From: Rhodospirillaceae bacterium
Lineage (GTDB): Bacteria > Pseudomonadota > Alphaproteobacteria > SP197
DNA: 64,000 bases
Assembly (NCBI GenBank): GCA_002722885.1
Contig: PBNE01000005.1
Span: 1 to 64,000, forward strand
Direction of reading: 5' to 3'
The notes beneath the pieces were generated by a model that did no database searches, was not told where the DNA came from, and was given only the letters and a program-made list of their open reading frames with translations. A program made the translations under genes and the position numbers. This document shows positions 17,212 through 26,232 of the stretch, piece by piece; within the stretch, counting starts at the first letter, position 1; each line of letters starts with the position of its first letter.

Positions 17212-19313
17212 GTCTGGGGCTTGCCCATTCGCACCAGCGCATCGACGGCCATCACACCCTTGCCCTCAGGGCGAACCATGATGGGATTGATGTCGAGCTC
17301 CTGCAGAGTGGCCACGTGGGCTTCGGCAAAGGCGGCAACGGACGAAACAGCCGCGATGAGAGCCTCAACATCACCCGCCGGTCTGTCTCGGAACCCGGTG
17401 AGAAGCTGGTATCCGCGAAGGCGGCCAAGTGCGACCCCGATCGCCTCAGGCGTTGTCGGCAGCAGCAAGGTCATCGTGTCGCGCATGAGTTCAGTCAGAA
17501 TGCCGCCGCTTCCCAGCATCAGCCCCATGCCCAGTGTGGCATCACGTTTGATCCCAACGATGATTTCGGCCACCGCGTCGGTTACCATGGCATCAACAAG
17601 AACCTGCTCGATGCCCTGCAGTGCCAAAATGGCCGTTGCCGCATCGTGGACCGCCTTTTCATCGCCTAGATTGACGGCAACTGCGCCAAGCTCGGATTTG
17701 TGGGCGAGCTCTTCGCCATGGCCTTTCACAACAACCGGAAGGCCCATCGCCCGCGCTGCCCGCACGGCGTCTCCAGCGGTGTTGCACAGCGCAGATTCGG
17801 GCACTGGCAAACCAAACGCTCCGAGACGGCTCTTGGATTCCGCTTCACTTAACGAACCGATGGCTTCGAGCGGAGAGCACGACAGCAGACGGGTTTCCGG
17901 ACCACCGACTGCGGCAAGAGCGTCCCGCTCCGTCACATAGCGCGCGCCCTTGCCGATACAGGCGAAGGCATCTTCCATACCCTGCAAAGTGATGATGCCG
18001 TGTTCCGCCAGCATGGTGCGCATCCAATCAGGCGCGCCCTCGGGCAGATTGGTGATGACGTAGCAGGGCAGGTCGGTCGCGGCCTTCACATCGAGCATGG
18101 CCTCAGCCGCGGGGTCGTAGCTTGTCGTGTCACCGCGCGACGGGAAATTGATGACCAGCGCAGCAGCATCAGCCGGCTCCGCCAGCATCGTAACCAGCGA
18201 CTTCGCCTGTGCGAGTCGGTCGCCCCATTGCTCCATGGTGACATCAAGCGGATTGGATGCCGTTGCAATGGTCGGGATGACCTCGGCCACCGCTTGCCTG
18301 ACCGGTTCGGAAAGAGCAGGCAGGTCGACGCCATGTCGTTCCGCAAGATCCGCGCAATAACCGGAATCTGTGCCCGAACAGGTTTCGACCAGGAGACGGT
18401 TCCCCTGTGGCACGCCGTTGTGGGCGAACAGTTTGCTCATCTCAAGAAGCTCAGGGAACGTATCGGCCTTGATGATGCCCAAGCGGTCGAACAGGGCGTC
18501 GTAGAGTTCCGGCGACCCTGCCAGCGATCCCGTATGGGTCAGCGCAAGTTCACGCCCCATCTCCGACACGCCGGCCTTCAACGCAATCAGGGGCTTGCCA
18601 TGGTTGAACGACCGTGTCGCCGCCTGTGCAAAGGACGACGCATCGCGTAGCCCTTCGATATAAAGCAGGATCGCATCGACGCGCGGATCGTCGGCCAGGA
18701 CGTCGACTGCGTCGGCTATCTCTGTCACGGACTGGTTGCCCATACTGAAGAGATGGCTGATCGGCAGCGATCGTTCGCTGAAGACCATGTTCCCAATGAT
18801 CGTGCCCGATTGCGCGATCAGCGCCACACCGTGGTCGGGACGTTCGACACCCAACCCCGGCGTCAGGGCAATGGGGACACCGTCGAGGTAATTCACGACC
18901 CCAATACAGTTCGGACCGACCACAGCCATGTCGCCGGCGGCATCAATCAGTTGGCGCTCGAGTTCACCATCACCGGTCTCAGAGAACCCGGCCGTGTAGA
19001 CCACGGCTGACGGTGCGCCCATGGCGTTGAGATCCGCAATGGTCTCAATGGTCCGTTCGGTCGATACCGCAACCCAAGTCGCGTCAGGCACACTGGGGAG
19101 ATCCTTGACCGAGTGGAAACAGGGCACGCCGTCCACCTCCGTCTGCTTCGGATTGACGGCCCAGACATCACCCTCGAAGCCGATTGCCTTGCAGTAGCTG
19201 ATCGCACTTGCGGCCTGACGGCCACCGACAAACGCGATGGAACGCGCATTGACGAGTTTCTTGAGGTTCGCCCGCCGTTTGGCCAGGCGATCGGGCTCAG
19301 GCGAGGCGTTCAC
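17208..19313 (-). CDS. ADP-forming acyl-CoA synthetase, fused alpha-beta form
   Basis: 701 residues. The CoA-binding domain starts near residue 20 (ARSIAFVGG), followed by succinyl-CoA-ligase-like domains with VVGPNCIGV and the phosphohistidine loop LALTHTGSLAGS near residue 257. The ATP-grasp domain comes last (SRLGAFGLPVPE, PVVVKGHGEELAHKSELG). The family makes acyl-CoA with ATP to ADP plus phosphate. The substrate is unknown; the operon partners (acyl-CoA dehydrogenase, enoyl-CoA reductase) suggest it activates a carboxylic acid for catabolism. It overlaps the FrhB gene by 17 nt. Confidence 0.9.
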   Translation of the reverse strand: MNASPEPDRLAKRRANLKKLVNARSIAFVGGRQAASAISYCKAIGFEGDVWAVNPKQTEVDGVPCFHSVKDLPSVPDATWVAVSTERTIETIADLNAMGAPSAVVYTAGFSETGDGELERQLIDAAGDMAVVGPNCIGVVNYLDGVPIALTPGLGVERPDHGVALIAQSGTIIGNMVFSERSLPISHLFSMGNQSVTEIADAVDVLADDPRVDAILLYIEGLRDASSFAQAATRSFNHGKPLIALKAGVSEMGRELALTHTGSLAGSPELYDALFDRLGIIKADTFPELLEMSKLFAHNGVPQGNRLLVETCSGTDSGYCADLAERHGVDLPALSEPVRQAVAEVIPTIATASNPLDVTMEQWGDRLAQAKSLVTMLAEPADAAALVINFPSRGDTTSYDPAAEAMLDVKAATDLPCYVITNLPEGAPDWMRTMLAEHGIITLQGMEDAFACIGKGARYVTERDALAAVGGPETRLLSCSPLEAIGSLSEAESKSRLGAFGLPVPESALCNTAGDAVRAARAMGLPVVVKGHGEELAHKSELGAVAVNLGDEKAVHDAATAILALQGIEQVLVDAMVTDAVAEIIVGIKRDATLGMGLMLGSGGILTELMRDTMTLLLPTTPEAIGVALGRLRGYQLLTGFRDRPAGDVEALIAAVSSVAAFAEAHVATLQELDINPIMVRPEGKGVMAVDALVRMGKPQT

Positions 19314-20556
19314 GGCTCACACCCTGTTCAATGCGTGTCCGGGTGCCTTCATAGTTCCTGCCGTAGTATTCCTGATCCCTTTGGGCCTGCGCCTCGTTGA
19401 GCCGGAGGTTGCGAAACACGGGACCCATCATGCCAGAATCCTCGATCGCTTTGAGACGGGCATTGAGCCCTTGTTTTTTGGCGGCCTGATGCGGCTGAAC
19501 GTCATACATCAGTGCCATGTCGCGTTCTTCGACTATTACCACACCGGCCTCGATCGCCGCCTGGATCAGGGAATCCCCCCGAGCCGTGCGGCTGATGAAG
19601 GTGCTGTAGCCGCCCCATTCCTCCTCGGTGGGGCCACCGCCTGGCCAGGCGTCGGCGACTGAAATGTCGGTGGCTTCGCCGGTCGGATCGGCACAGATCT
19701 TGCAGCGGAACTGGTGGGTCCAGCCCTGTTTGCCATACCAGAAAGTAAGATAGGCCTCGTCGTAAACGTTGCCATCTTTATCAACGGCGCGCGTGGGGCC
19801 GGGACAACCATAACCGCGATAGCGGAAGAGCGAGAGGTTGTCCTCGCCGTCCTGCCCACCTGGGAAGCCCACGCGTTCCAGCATCCAGCGCGAACACTGA
19901 AGATCGGCAAAAGTGCCACACGAGAAGGCGAGAGTGTACTTAACGAGTTCATCGACCCGCGGGTCGAGCTTACGCATGTTGTGAACGCCGGAGATGTCAC
20001 AAGGCTTTCCGATCACCGCGAAGGGCCGGCCCTTGTCGAGTTGTTCAACAAAACGATCAAGCAGTGCGGACGGTCCGTAGCGCGACCCCGCACCAGCTAG
20101 AACATCACTGCGGCTTGTAGAAACGTGGCTGCGGGAACGCATGGGGCGCTCTTCATCAGCCTTCAGGTGATAAACGAAATCGATCTCATCGCTCTCGATC
20201 AGATAGACTCCCAGAGCCGACAGCGCGCCACCGGATGACCCTAGATGATGAATCTCCGGATCGGCTGCGTGCCCTTTCCAGACCCGGATGTAGGGGCCGA
20301 AGGACGGATCCTCCGTGGCCTCCGGACCATGGCGTTCCGGATCGAGAGGCTCGTCGAGCAGGACTCCTGGACAGCTCTGCAGTACGGCATCTTCGGTGGC
20401 CTCATCAAGCGGTTCAAGGATACGCGGACGCAGACGGCCCGGAGGATCAACCCAGGCCATCTCCGCCCGGTGTTTGCCCGCGACCGACTGACACAGGCCA
20501 CATCCCACACACAGGCCGCTCTCAACGATGTCCCGCAGAGACGAGGGGTGTTTCAT
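19297..20556 (-). CDS. FrhB-type Fe-S flavoprotein (coenzyme F420 hydrogenase/dehydrogenase beta subunit family)
   Basis: 419 residues. A ferredoxin-like cluster site CVGCGLCQ sits near residue 16 with a fourth Cys in SCPG near 61. The FrhB N-terminal region contains HHLGSSGGALSALG. The C-terminal domain has KPCDISG and CGTFADLQC, then FRCKICADPTGEATDISVADAW, a second cluster motif typical of the family. Members move electrons between ferredoxin, FAD and F420 or other carriers. No F420 biosynthesis gene is in view, so the carrier here is open. The position between acyl-CoA dehydrogenase and synthetase suggests it links acyl-CoA redox steps to an electron pool. Confidence 0.87.
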   Translation of the reverse strand: MKHPSSLRDIVESGLCVGCGLCQSVAGKHRAEMAWVDPPGRLRPRILEPLDEATEDAVLQSCPGVLLDEPLDPERHGPEATEDPSFGPYIRVWKGHAADPEIHHLGSSGGALSALGVYLIESDEIDFVYHLKADEERPMRSRSHVSTSRSDVLAGAGSRYGPSALLDRFVEQLDKGRPFAVIGKPCDISGVHNMRKLDPRVDELVKYTLAFSCGTFADLQCSRWMLERVGFPGGQDGEDNLSLFRYRGYGCPGPTRAVDKDGNVYDEAYLTFWYGKQGWTHQFRCKICADPTGEATDISVADAWPGGGPTEEEWGGYSTFISRTARGDSLIQAAIEAGVVIVEERDMALMYDVQPHQAAKKQGLNARLKAIEDSGMMGPVFRNLRLNEAQAQRDQEYYGRNYEGTRTRIEQGVSRERLA

Positions 20557-20633
20557 GGACGACCTTTCCGCGTGGTACCTGTCCGCTGACGGATGCGAGT
20601 TGGCATCGGACCCGCAGTAAGTTCAAGACCGAT

Positions 20634-21803
20634 TCAGTCCCAGCCCGTGTACATGTCGAGCCCCCGTTTCCTAATCTGCCCGCCGATGACCATCTTCTGG
20701 ATCTCGGAGGTGCCCTCCCAGATTCGTTCCAGACGCACATCGCGGGTGAGTCGTTCGACGGGGTTCTCGCACATGGTGCCGCGCCCGCCGAAAATCTGGA
20801 CGGCCTTGTCGACAACCCGGAAGCCGGCCTCCGAGCAAAACAGCTTGATTGCACTGGCTTTGGCATGGGCTGTCTTGCGGTCGAGGCCCGAGTCGATTTC
20901 CTGCGCAACACGGTAGAGCATCGATTTGCCGGCCATGATGTCGGACGCCATCTCGGCCAGCATGAACTCGACCGCCTGGAAATGAATGATCGCGTGGCCA
21001 AACTGCTCGCGTTCGCGCGCCCAGACCAGAGCCAGATCGGTCGCCCGCACTGCCATACCGATGCTACGCGCGGCAATGGCAAGCCGCGCCTCGACAAACC
21101 AATCCTTGGTGAGTTCATAACCCTGACCCACGTCGCCCAGCATTTGTGTCGTGGGAACCCGCATGTCCTCAATGTCGACCTCTGGATGGCCGTGACCGGA
21201 ACGTTGTGAAAAGCGCGGCAGGCGTCGGATGTTGAAACCCTCCGTTCCATGATCGACCAGGAACAGGGTGGGCTTTGACGGGTCGCCGTCGACCACCGTC
21301 GTAAGCAGGTTGAGCTCGGCAAACTCCGCGTTGCTGGCAAAACACTTCTCACCGTTGATGACGTAGTGATTGCCGTCAAGAACTGCGGCGGTCTTGACGC
21401 CGCCGGCATCTGACCCTGCCGTGGGCTCTGATGTGCAGAAGGACGTTCTGATCTCACCGCGACACGCCGGGATGAGGTACTTTTCGATCTGTTCCGGTGT
21501 ACCGTCCTTCAAACAGACCGGGGGCTGCCAGACACGGGCCCACAAGGCATTGGTGGCTGAGCCGACTTCTTCGTTCACGATGCACTGCTGAACAATGGTC
21601 ATGTCCTGACCACCGACATCATGTGCGTGATTGATCGCGTTCAGACGGAAGTGGAGAACGCCTTGCCGGATGGTCGCTTCCTTGTCGTCGGGAAGAAAGT
21701 CGTTCTGATCCAGTTCTTCTTCGTGAGGATAAAGACATGTTCGCGCGAACTCCTGCGCTCTGGCGCGTACGTCGAGATCGTCTTTGGTCAGCCCCATATC
21801 CAT
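20634..21803 (-). CDS. Acyl-CoA dehydrogenase
   Basis: 389 residues. The three-domain layout is visible: helical N-terminus, the beta domain with TSFCTSEPTAGSDAGGVKT, and the C-terminal domain with QIFGGRGTMCENPVERLTRDVR and WEGTSEIQKMVIGGQI. The TSEIQ segment and the IFGGRG motif are diagnostic for this FAD enzyme. The catalytic base is probably the Glu of WEGTSE, as in most acyl-CoA dehydrogenases. It is the first gene of the four-gene operon, starting just beside the TetR operator dyad. Confidence 0.92.
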   Translation of the reverse strand: MDMGLTKDDLDVRARAQEFARTCLYPHEEELDQNDFLPDDKEATIRQGVLHFRLNAINHAHDVGGQDMTIVQQCIVNEEVGSATNALWARVWQPPVCLKDGTPEQIEKYLIPACRGEIRTSFCTSEPTAGSDAGGVKTAAVLDGNHYVINGEKCFASNAEFAELNLLTTVVDGDPSKPTLFLVDHGTEGFNIRRLPRFSQRSGHGHPEVDIEDMRVPTTQMLGDVGQGYELTKDWFVEARLAIAARSIGMAVRATDLALVWAREREQFGHAIIHFQAVEFMLAEMASDIMAGKSMLYRVAQEIDSGLDRKTAHAKASAIKLFCSEAGFRVVDKAVQIFGGRGTMCENPVERLTRDVRLERIWEGTSEIQKMVIGGQIRKRGLDMYTGWD

Positions 21804-21835
21804 GGCATCGCCTCCCGCTTGCCGTGATCACGCTG

Positions 21836-21863
21836 TTTTTGCATAATCTGAATTATGTAAAAA
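21836..21863. promoter_or_regulatory. 28-bp dyad, probable TetR operator
   Basis: The left half TTTTTGCATAAT and right half ATTATGTAAAAA are inverted repeats matching at 11 of 12 positions around a CTGA spacer. It lies 20 bp before the tetR start and 33 bp before the divergent acyl-CoA dehydrogenase start, and it contains CATAAT-like -10 sequence. Binding here could repress both directions. Confidence 0.65.
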
Positions 21864-21883
21864 CCTTGCAGGGTGATCTGTCA

Positions 21884-22483
21884 ATGCCGAGAATCGTCGA
21901 CCATCAAGAGCGCAAGGCTATGATTGCCAGTGCGGCCTGCGCTGCCATCGCACGGCGCGGCCTCGAAGCCGTAACCCTTGCCGATGTCAGCAAGGAAGCC
22001 GATTGTTCGACGGGAACCATCACCCATTACTTCGCCGACAAAAACGAGGTTCTCGTAGCCGCTCTGGATCATGCCATCGAGACCATGAACAGCCGGATGG
22101 AACGGAAGCTGCGGCAAGATCCCGAAGACATCATCGGCTTTCTCAGTGAAGCGCTCCCGCTGAGCCGCTGTGGGCGTGATGAAACCAAGGTCTGGTTCTG
22201 CTTCTGGTCCCGCGCCATGCACGACAGCGAACTCGGTCTGATGCAACGATCAATGCACTGCCGGTGGCGCGGCAAGGTCGACCGCTTGCTCGAGGGCATG
22301 GTCAAACGAGGCGAGATATGCGTGAACTGTGGTGCGGAAGACGAGGCCGAGGCGCTCTGCGCTTTAATCAACGGGATTGGCCTGCGCGCAACCCTTGATC
22401 CAGAAAACTGGCCCGCCAAACGCCAAGTGAAGACGCTGGAGGACCATCTGGCACATCTCGCGCCAAAGGCCTCAGTTCACTGA
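21884..22483 (+). CDS. TetR family repressor of the acyl-CoA operon
   Basis: 199 residues from ATG 21884, which follows AGGGTGAT; longer in-frame starts would run through the operator. The N-terminal helix-turn-helix is clear: RKAMIASAACAAIARRGLEA, TLADVSKEADCSTGTITHYFADKNEVL. The C-terminal domain resembles the BetI group (WFCFWSRAMHDSELGLMQRS). It probably binds the adjacent dyad and responds to an acyl-CoA or related ligand. The 3' end overlaps the convergent hydrolase by 12 nt. Confidence 0.88.
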   Translation: MPRIVDHQERKAMIASAACAAIARRGLEAVTLADVSKEADCSTGTITHYFADKNEVLVAALDHAIETMNSRMERKLRQDPEDIIGFLSEALPLSRCGRDETKVWFCFWSRAMHDSELGLMQRSMHCRWRGKVDRLLEGMVKRGEICVNCGAEDEAEALCALINGIGLRATLDPENWPAKRQVKTLEDHLAHLAPKASVH

Positions 22484-23347
22484 TGTCATGAACGTGCGTG
22501 TGGCATCAGCCACAGCCAACGGTCGCTCCAACGGCATCATGTGTGTGACATCCGAGAGCTCCAGAAGTTTAAAGCCGCCGATACGGGCGAGTTCGGGTGC
22601 TACCTGTGCCGGTGTCCCCGAAATCTCCCTGTCGTTGCTCCCGACAACCACGATAACAGGGCATCCGGCTAGATCCAGCCGGTCGAACAAACCGTCATCA
22701 AAGTTTGTCGCGTAGAAACGGCTTTCCGCTTCCGGTGAGCAGCACAGGGTCCACGCGGATCCTTCGGGCTTCAGAATGGATGCGGCAAGCTCGTCGGCAG
22801 CACCGTCTTCAAACAGAGCAAACGCGCTGCGCCCCTGATACTTGGAAGACAGCTCCTCGACGGAACTGAAATGCTCCTGACGCCGCGCGCTGCGTTCAGC
22901 GAGCATCCGACGACCCGCGTCAAAGGCCTCAGCCAATGGGTGACCACCGGGAGGCGGGGCAGGCGGCTCCATCAGAACCAAACCGGAGAAGGTCCCTGGA
23001 TCAGCCGTTTCTACACGAAGCGCCGCCAGGCCCGAGATCGAATGGAACAGGCCTGCGGTCGGTCGCTCACCAAAGGTCTCTCCTATGCCGGCCAAGATTT
23101 CGCGGAGATCAGCGTTCTGGCGTTCGGCCGTGATAGTCGCCGGATCGCAAGGTTCATTGCGGCCGTGATGCCTTAGATCGTAGGTGATCACGTCAAATGT
23201 ATCGCACAGGGGCGACCACAGCCGCCGGAAGCCGTCGATCGCAAAGCCCGTCCCGTGTCCCACCAGAAGACGCGGCTGCTGAGGATTGCCATGACGACGC
23301 ACCACGAAGCGCGCGCCGTCGGTGAGAGCGAGGGTGATGTCAGTCAT
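22472..23347 (-). CDS. Alpha/beta hydrolase
   Basis: 291 residues. Fold markers: LLVGHGTGFAIDGF (oxyanion HG), VITYDLRHHGRNE, nucleophile elbow GLFHSISGLAA with Ser near residue 104, acid VVVGSNDREI and a late His in SDVTHMMPLERP. It overlaps the upstream monooxygenase gene by 8 nt, so it is the last gene of the creatininase-monooxygenase-hydrolase operon. Hydrolases in such settings act on ring-cleavage or enol-lactone/amide products; the substrate is unknown. Confidence 0.85.
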   Translation of the reverse strand: MTDITLALTDGARFVVRRHGNPQQPRLLVGHGTGFAIDGFRRLWSPLCDTFDVITYDLRHHGRNEPCDPATITAERQNADLREILAGIGETFGERPTAGLFHSISGLAALRVETADPGTFSGLVLMEPPAPPPGGHPLAEAFDAGRRMLAERSARRQEHFSSVEELSSKYQGRSAFALFEDGAADELAASILKPEGSAWTLCCSPEAESRFYATNFDDGLFDRLDLAGCPVIVVVGSNDREISGTPAQVAPELARIGGFKLLELSDVTHMMPLERPLAVADATRTFMTSVN

Positions 23348-24590
23348 CGCGCAGCCTATTCAGACGATCACGGTCGAACCCGGCGACCTTCTTGTATCGA
23401 GCGGCAATGGTTTCGAGTTCGGTCTGAGAGATCACGTCGTCCAAGTCGGCGAATCCATCCGGCGCACGATCCTCAACCATCTGCATGACCTGTTCCGGGC
23501 CCTGGCCCCGGTTGGCCCAAACAATGGCGGATGTCGTCGTCAAGCGCTCTTGCTCATAAGCCTGCAGCGCTTCAACCGGGTCGGCATAGTCCGCCATCGC
23601 TCTGGCAAGCGCATCGGCATCCAGAATCGCCTGGGACGCACCGTTCGAGCCGATCGGATACATCGGATGCGCCGCATCGCCCAACAGGGTGACGGGCCCG
23701 AAACTCCAGCGTTCGACAGGATCTTTGTCGACCATCGGGTACTCCAGAACCGCATCCGTTCCCCTGATCAGGGCGGGGATGTCGAGCCAGTCGAAGCACC
23801 AGGTCTCGAAGGACGGCAGAAAATCCCCGATATCGGCCCCGCGGCTCCAATCTTCACGACGGAAGGGCTGACCGGGATCAAAGCGAAGCTCCGCCACCCA
23901 GTTCGTCAGAGACCGGCCGGCATCCCAATGACACTTTGAGATCGGGTAGCAAACGAACTTCTGGTTTGCGTGACCGGCCATAAACATGGATCGCCCGGAG
24001 AGAATCGGCGCGCTCTCCGTGATTGCGCGCCAGAGGATTGCACCGTTCCAGATCGGCGGACGCTCGTCGGGATACAACGCGCTGCGGACCACGGAGTGAA
24101 TGCCGTCGGCGCCGATCACGAGATCGGCCTCGCGCTCAAGAACGTGCTCGTCCCGCACTCTGTCAACAAAACACAAGCGTGGCAGCGAGCCGTGTGTTTC
24201 GAGTGTTGCGAGGTGATGACTCGTCCTGATCGCATCAGGCCCAAGGCGGCGGCTGACTTCGCTCTGGAGAATTCCATGAAGCACACCGCGATGGATGGAT
24301 ATCTGCGGCCAGGCGTAGCCGGCCTCAAGGCCTCGGGGCTCCCGCCAGATTCGCTGTCCATGTTTGCTGAAGTACAGAAGCTCTGCCGTTTCGATCCCTG
24401 TCGAGAGCAAGCGTTCCGCAAGGCCCAGTTCGGTCAGAACACGGACCGCGTGGGGCAGCAGGTTGATCCCAACGCCCCACTCGCGCATGGCGCCCACGGA
24501 CTCATAAAGGACGGGTTTGTGGCCTTTGTTATAGAGAGCCAGGGCCGTGACCAGACCGCCGATCCCAGCACCGACGATTACGACCTCCAA
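23340..24590 (-). CDS. FAD-dependent monooxygenase, PhzS-like
   Basis: 416 residues. The FAD-binding GAGIGGLVTALAL sits at the N-terminus, VIGADGIHSVVRSALYPDERPP marks the DG motif, and LLGDAAHPMYPIGSNGASQAILDA is the second FAD motif. The stretches GVGINLLPHAVRVLTELGL, EPRGLEAGYAWPQISIHRG and YPMVDKDPVERWSFG follow Pseudomonas PhzS, the phenazine hydroxylase, much more closely than general salicylate hydroxylases. It should be an NAD(P)H-dependent aromatic or N-heterocycle hydroxylase. It lies 2 nt downstream of the creatininase gene. Confidence 0.87.
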   Translation of the reverse strand: MEVVIVGAGIGGLVTALALYNKGHKPVLYESVGAMREWGVGINLLPHAVRVLTELGLAERLLSTGIETAELLYFSKHGQRIWREPRGLEAGYAWPQISIHRGVLHGILQSEVSRRLGPDAIRTSHHLATLETHGSLPRLCFVDRVRDEHVLEREADLVIGADGIHSVVRSALYPDERPPIWNGAILWRAITESAPILSGRSMFMAGHANQKFVCYPISKCHWDAGRSLTNWVAELRFDPGQPFRREDWSRGADIGDFLPSFETWCFDWLDIPALIRGTDAVLEYPMVDKDPVERWSFGPVTLLGDAAHPMYPIGSNGASQAILDADALARAMADYADPVEALQAYEQERLTTTSAIVWANRGQGPEQVMQMVEDRAPDGFADLDDVISQTELETIAARYKKVAGFDRDRLNRLRDD

Positions 24591-24592
24591 GG

Positions 24593-25396
24593 TCAGGACC
24601 CCCGCTGGAAATGACCTTTGCGGTCAAAGGCCGCGGCATCGGCGATCATATCAGCCAACCGCGCAGCGTGATGAACCAGCAGAGCATGGCCCAGTTCAGC
24701 GGTCGCTTTGGCCGCATTGCCCACCACTCCGTCGTTGTTCAGGTCTTCTGCCTGCCAGGCGAAACCCAGGCTGCCGCCATGTCCAAACCGTCGGTGCTTG
24801 CCGGCAAGGTCGCGGGCTTTCGACGGAAAATCCGCTGCATGGTCCATCACCACAAGGTCAGGGTGAAGGGCCAGCATGATGGCAGTTTCAGCAAGTCCGC
24901 CGTGATGGCCGTGGGAACGTTCGTCATCGTCGATCAGGCCCGGGGGCAGCGGCCAGCTCATGTAGTTCGCACGGACCACAAGCATGGCATGGCGAGCCCG
25001 GAGCCTCTGCGCGACCAGATCGACGATTTGCGGCTGACCGCCGTGAGCATTCACGATGACGAGCTTGCGAACACCGTTGCGGCACAAGGCGACACCGATC
25101 TCGGTCCAGGCGGCGAGCAGAGTTTCAGCTTCGTGACCAAGTGTTCCGGCAAACGAGGTGTGTTCCGTGCTTTCGCCTATTGCCTGCGTCGGCAAGACCA
25201 AGGCAGTGAGGTCATCGCTGGAACGTTCGAGGGCGGTGGCGACGAGGCCCTCGGCGATCAGCGTGTCGGTCCCCAGCGGAAGGTGTGGGCCGTGCTGCTC
25301 GATGGCGCCGACCGGAAGGATTGCGACAGTCCCTTCGCCCGCGAACGACCGGAGTTGTTGAGATGTGAGCGTCGCCCAGGTGTGTATCTGCGCCAT
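24593..25396 (-). CDS. Creatininase family amidohydrolase
   Basis: 267 residues. Metal and substrate motifs: LPVGAIEQHGPHLPLGTD near residue 27 (Glu, His, Asp), TSFAGTLGH, VNAHGGQP near 115, and GHHGGLAETAIML with the Glu metal ligand. The family hydrolyses cyclic or linear amides (creatinine, formamides, some pathway intermediates). It is the first gene of an operon with a PhzS-like monooxygenase and a hydrolase, so it may act on a nitrogen-heterocycle product. Confidence 0.88.
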   Translation of the reverse strand: MAQIHTWATLTSQQLRSFAGEGTVAILPVGAIEQHGPHLPLGTDTLIAEGLVATALERSSDDLTALVLPTQAIGESTEHTSFAGTLGHEAETLLAAWTEIGVALCRNGVRKLVIVNAHGGQPQIVDLVAQRLRARHAMLVVRANYMSWPLPPGLIDDDERSHGHHGGLAETAIMLALHPDLVVMDHAADFPSKARDLAGKHRRFGHGGSLGFAWQAEDLNNDGVVGNAAKATAELGHALLVHHAARLADMIADAAAFDRKGHFQRGS

Positions 25397-25450
25397 GGGG
25401 GATGCTTAGCCCACTTTCGTGAACTTGGAAATCAGCGTGGTCCGGCTGAG

Positions 25451-26152
25451 TTACTGATAGCCACCACCACCACCGTCACTGCCGCCACCACCGCCGTCAC
25501 CGCCGCGGCCACCACCGCCTGCGCTGCTGCCGCCAGCACCACCACCCTGACCGGGCATGGCGCCGGCCGCAGCCGAAGACAAGCCGGAGGAAACGCTGAC
25601 GCCGTCGCGATCGACACTGGCGCTGGCCGTCTGCCCGGCGCCAACATCCACGGTCGCTCCCCCAGCCGTCGATGTGGCCGTGGCCGTGCCGGAACGGACA
25701 CCAAGTTCTGTGGTGCTGGGATCGACTCCCACGGCGATATCGGTGCCGCGAATACCGATGATCATGGCCGGGGTTACGATGGTGACGGCCTCGGGCGCAA
25801 TGTCGCCGGTAACAAAGTGGAAGAAACCTTCGGACATCGTGAGGACCATGCTGTCACGAACCGAACGGTCATAGACCAGTTCACCCAGGACAATTGCGCT
25901 TTCGCTGCCCATGCCCAGCGTGGTGCCGTCTTCGAATTCGATGAGGATCTCGCCGGTCTTGACGGTTTCGATCAGTTCCTGTGCATGAACATCCTGGTTG
26001 GCCCGGAGGTCTCGGCGCCCCGAATCCGGGGGAGTGCCGTAGGCCCAGACATTGACCATCTCGACCTCGCCGATGACATCGTCGGAGAAGGCGGGGGACG
26101 ATAGCGGCAGAGCCACTGCCAAAACCGCGAAAAGCGTACGGGATTTCATCAT
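25451..26152 (-). CDS. Secreted FecR-domain protein with Gly-rich tail
   Basis: 233 residues. A signal peptide is visible (MMKSRTLFAVLAVALPLSSPAFS). Residues about 25-175 form a FecR domain (VKTGEILIEFEDGTTLGMGS, IGIRGTDIAVGV). The last 45 residues are almost only Gly with Ser/Ala/Asp, ending GGGGYQ. This is a periplasmic or secreted stand-alone FecR protein and not a membrane anti-sigma factor; no sigma factor or TonB receptor is adjacent. Function is unknown. Confidence 0.75.
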   Translation of the reverse strand: MMKSRTLFAVLAVALPLSSPAFSDDVIGEVEMVNVWAYGTPPDSGRRDLRANQDVHAQELIETVKTGEILIEFEDGTTLGMGSESAIVLGELVYDRSVRDSMVLTMSEGFFHFVTGDIAPEAVTIVTPAMIIGIRGTDIAVGVDPSTTELGVRSGTATATSTAGGATVDVGAGQTASASVDRDGVSVSSGLSSAAAGAMPGQGGGAGGSSAGGGGRGGDGGGGGSDGGGGGYQ

Positions 26153-26232
26153 CGCGCCGACCCTATTGAGAGTTTTCCACGTTCCACGATGAGCCGAAAC
26201 GCCGAAAGTGTCCGTGATTACTGTCAGTCACA

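Noticed and set aside
25440-25560. CCACCACCA-like repeats that could suggest a CRISPR or microsatellite
   Set aside because: They are codons of the FecR glycine tail; there are no spacers or regular units.
24611-26104. 497-codon plus-strand open frame
   Set aside because: It is antisense to the creatininase and FecR genes, both of which have clear motifs. GC-rich codon structure makes long antisense frames common.
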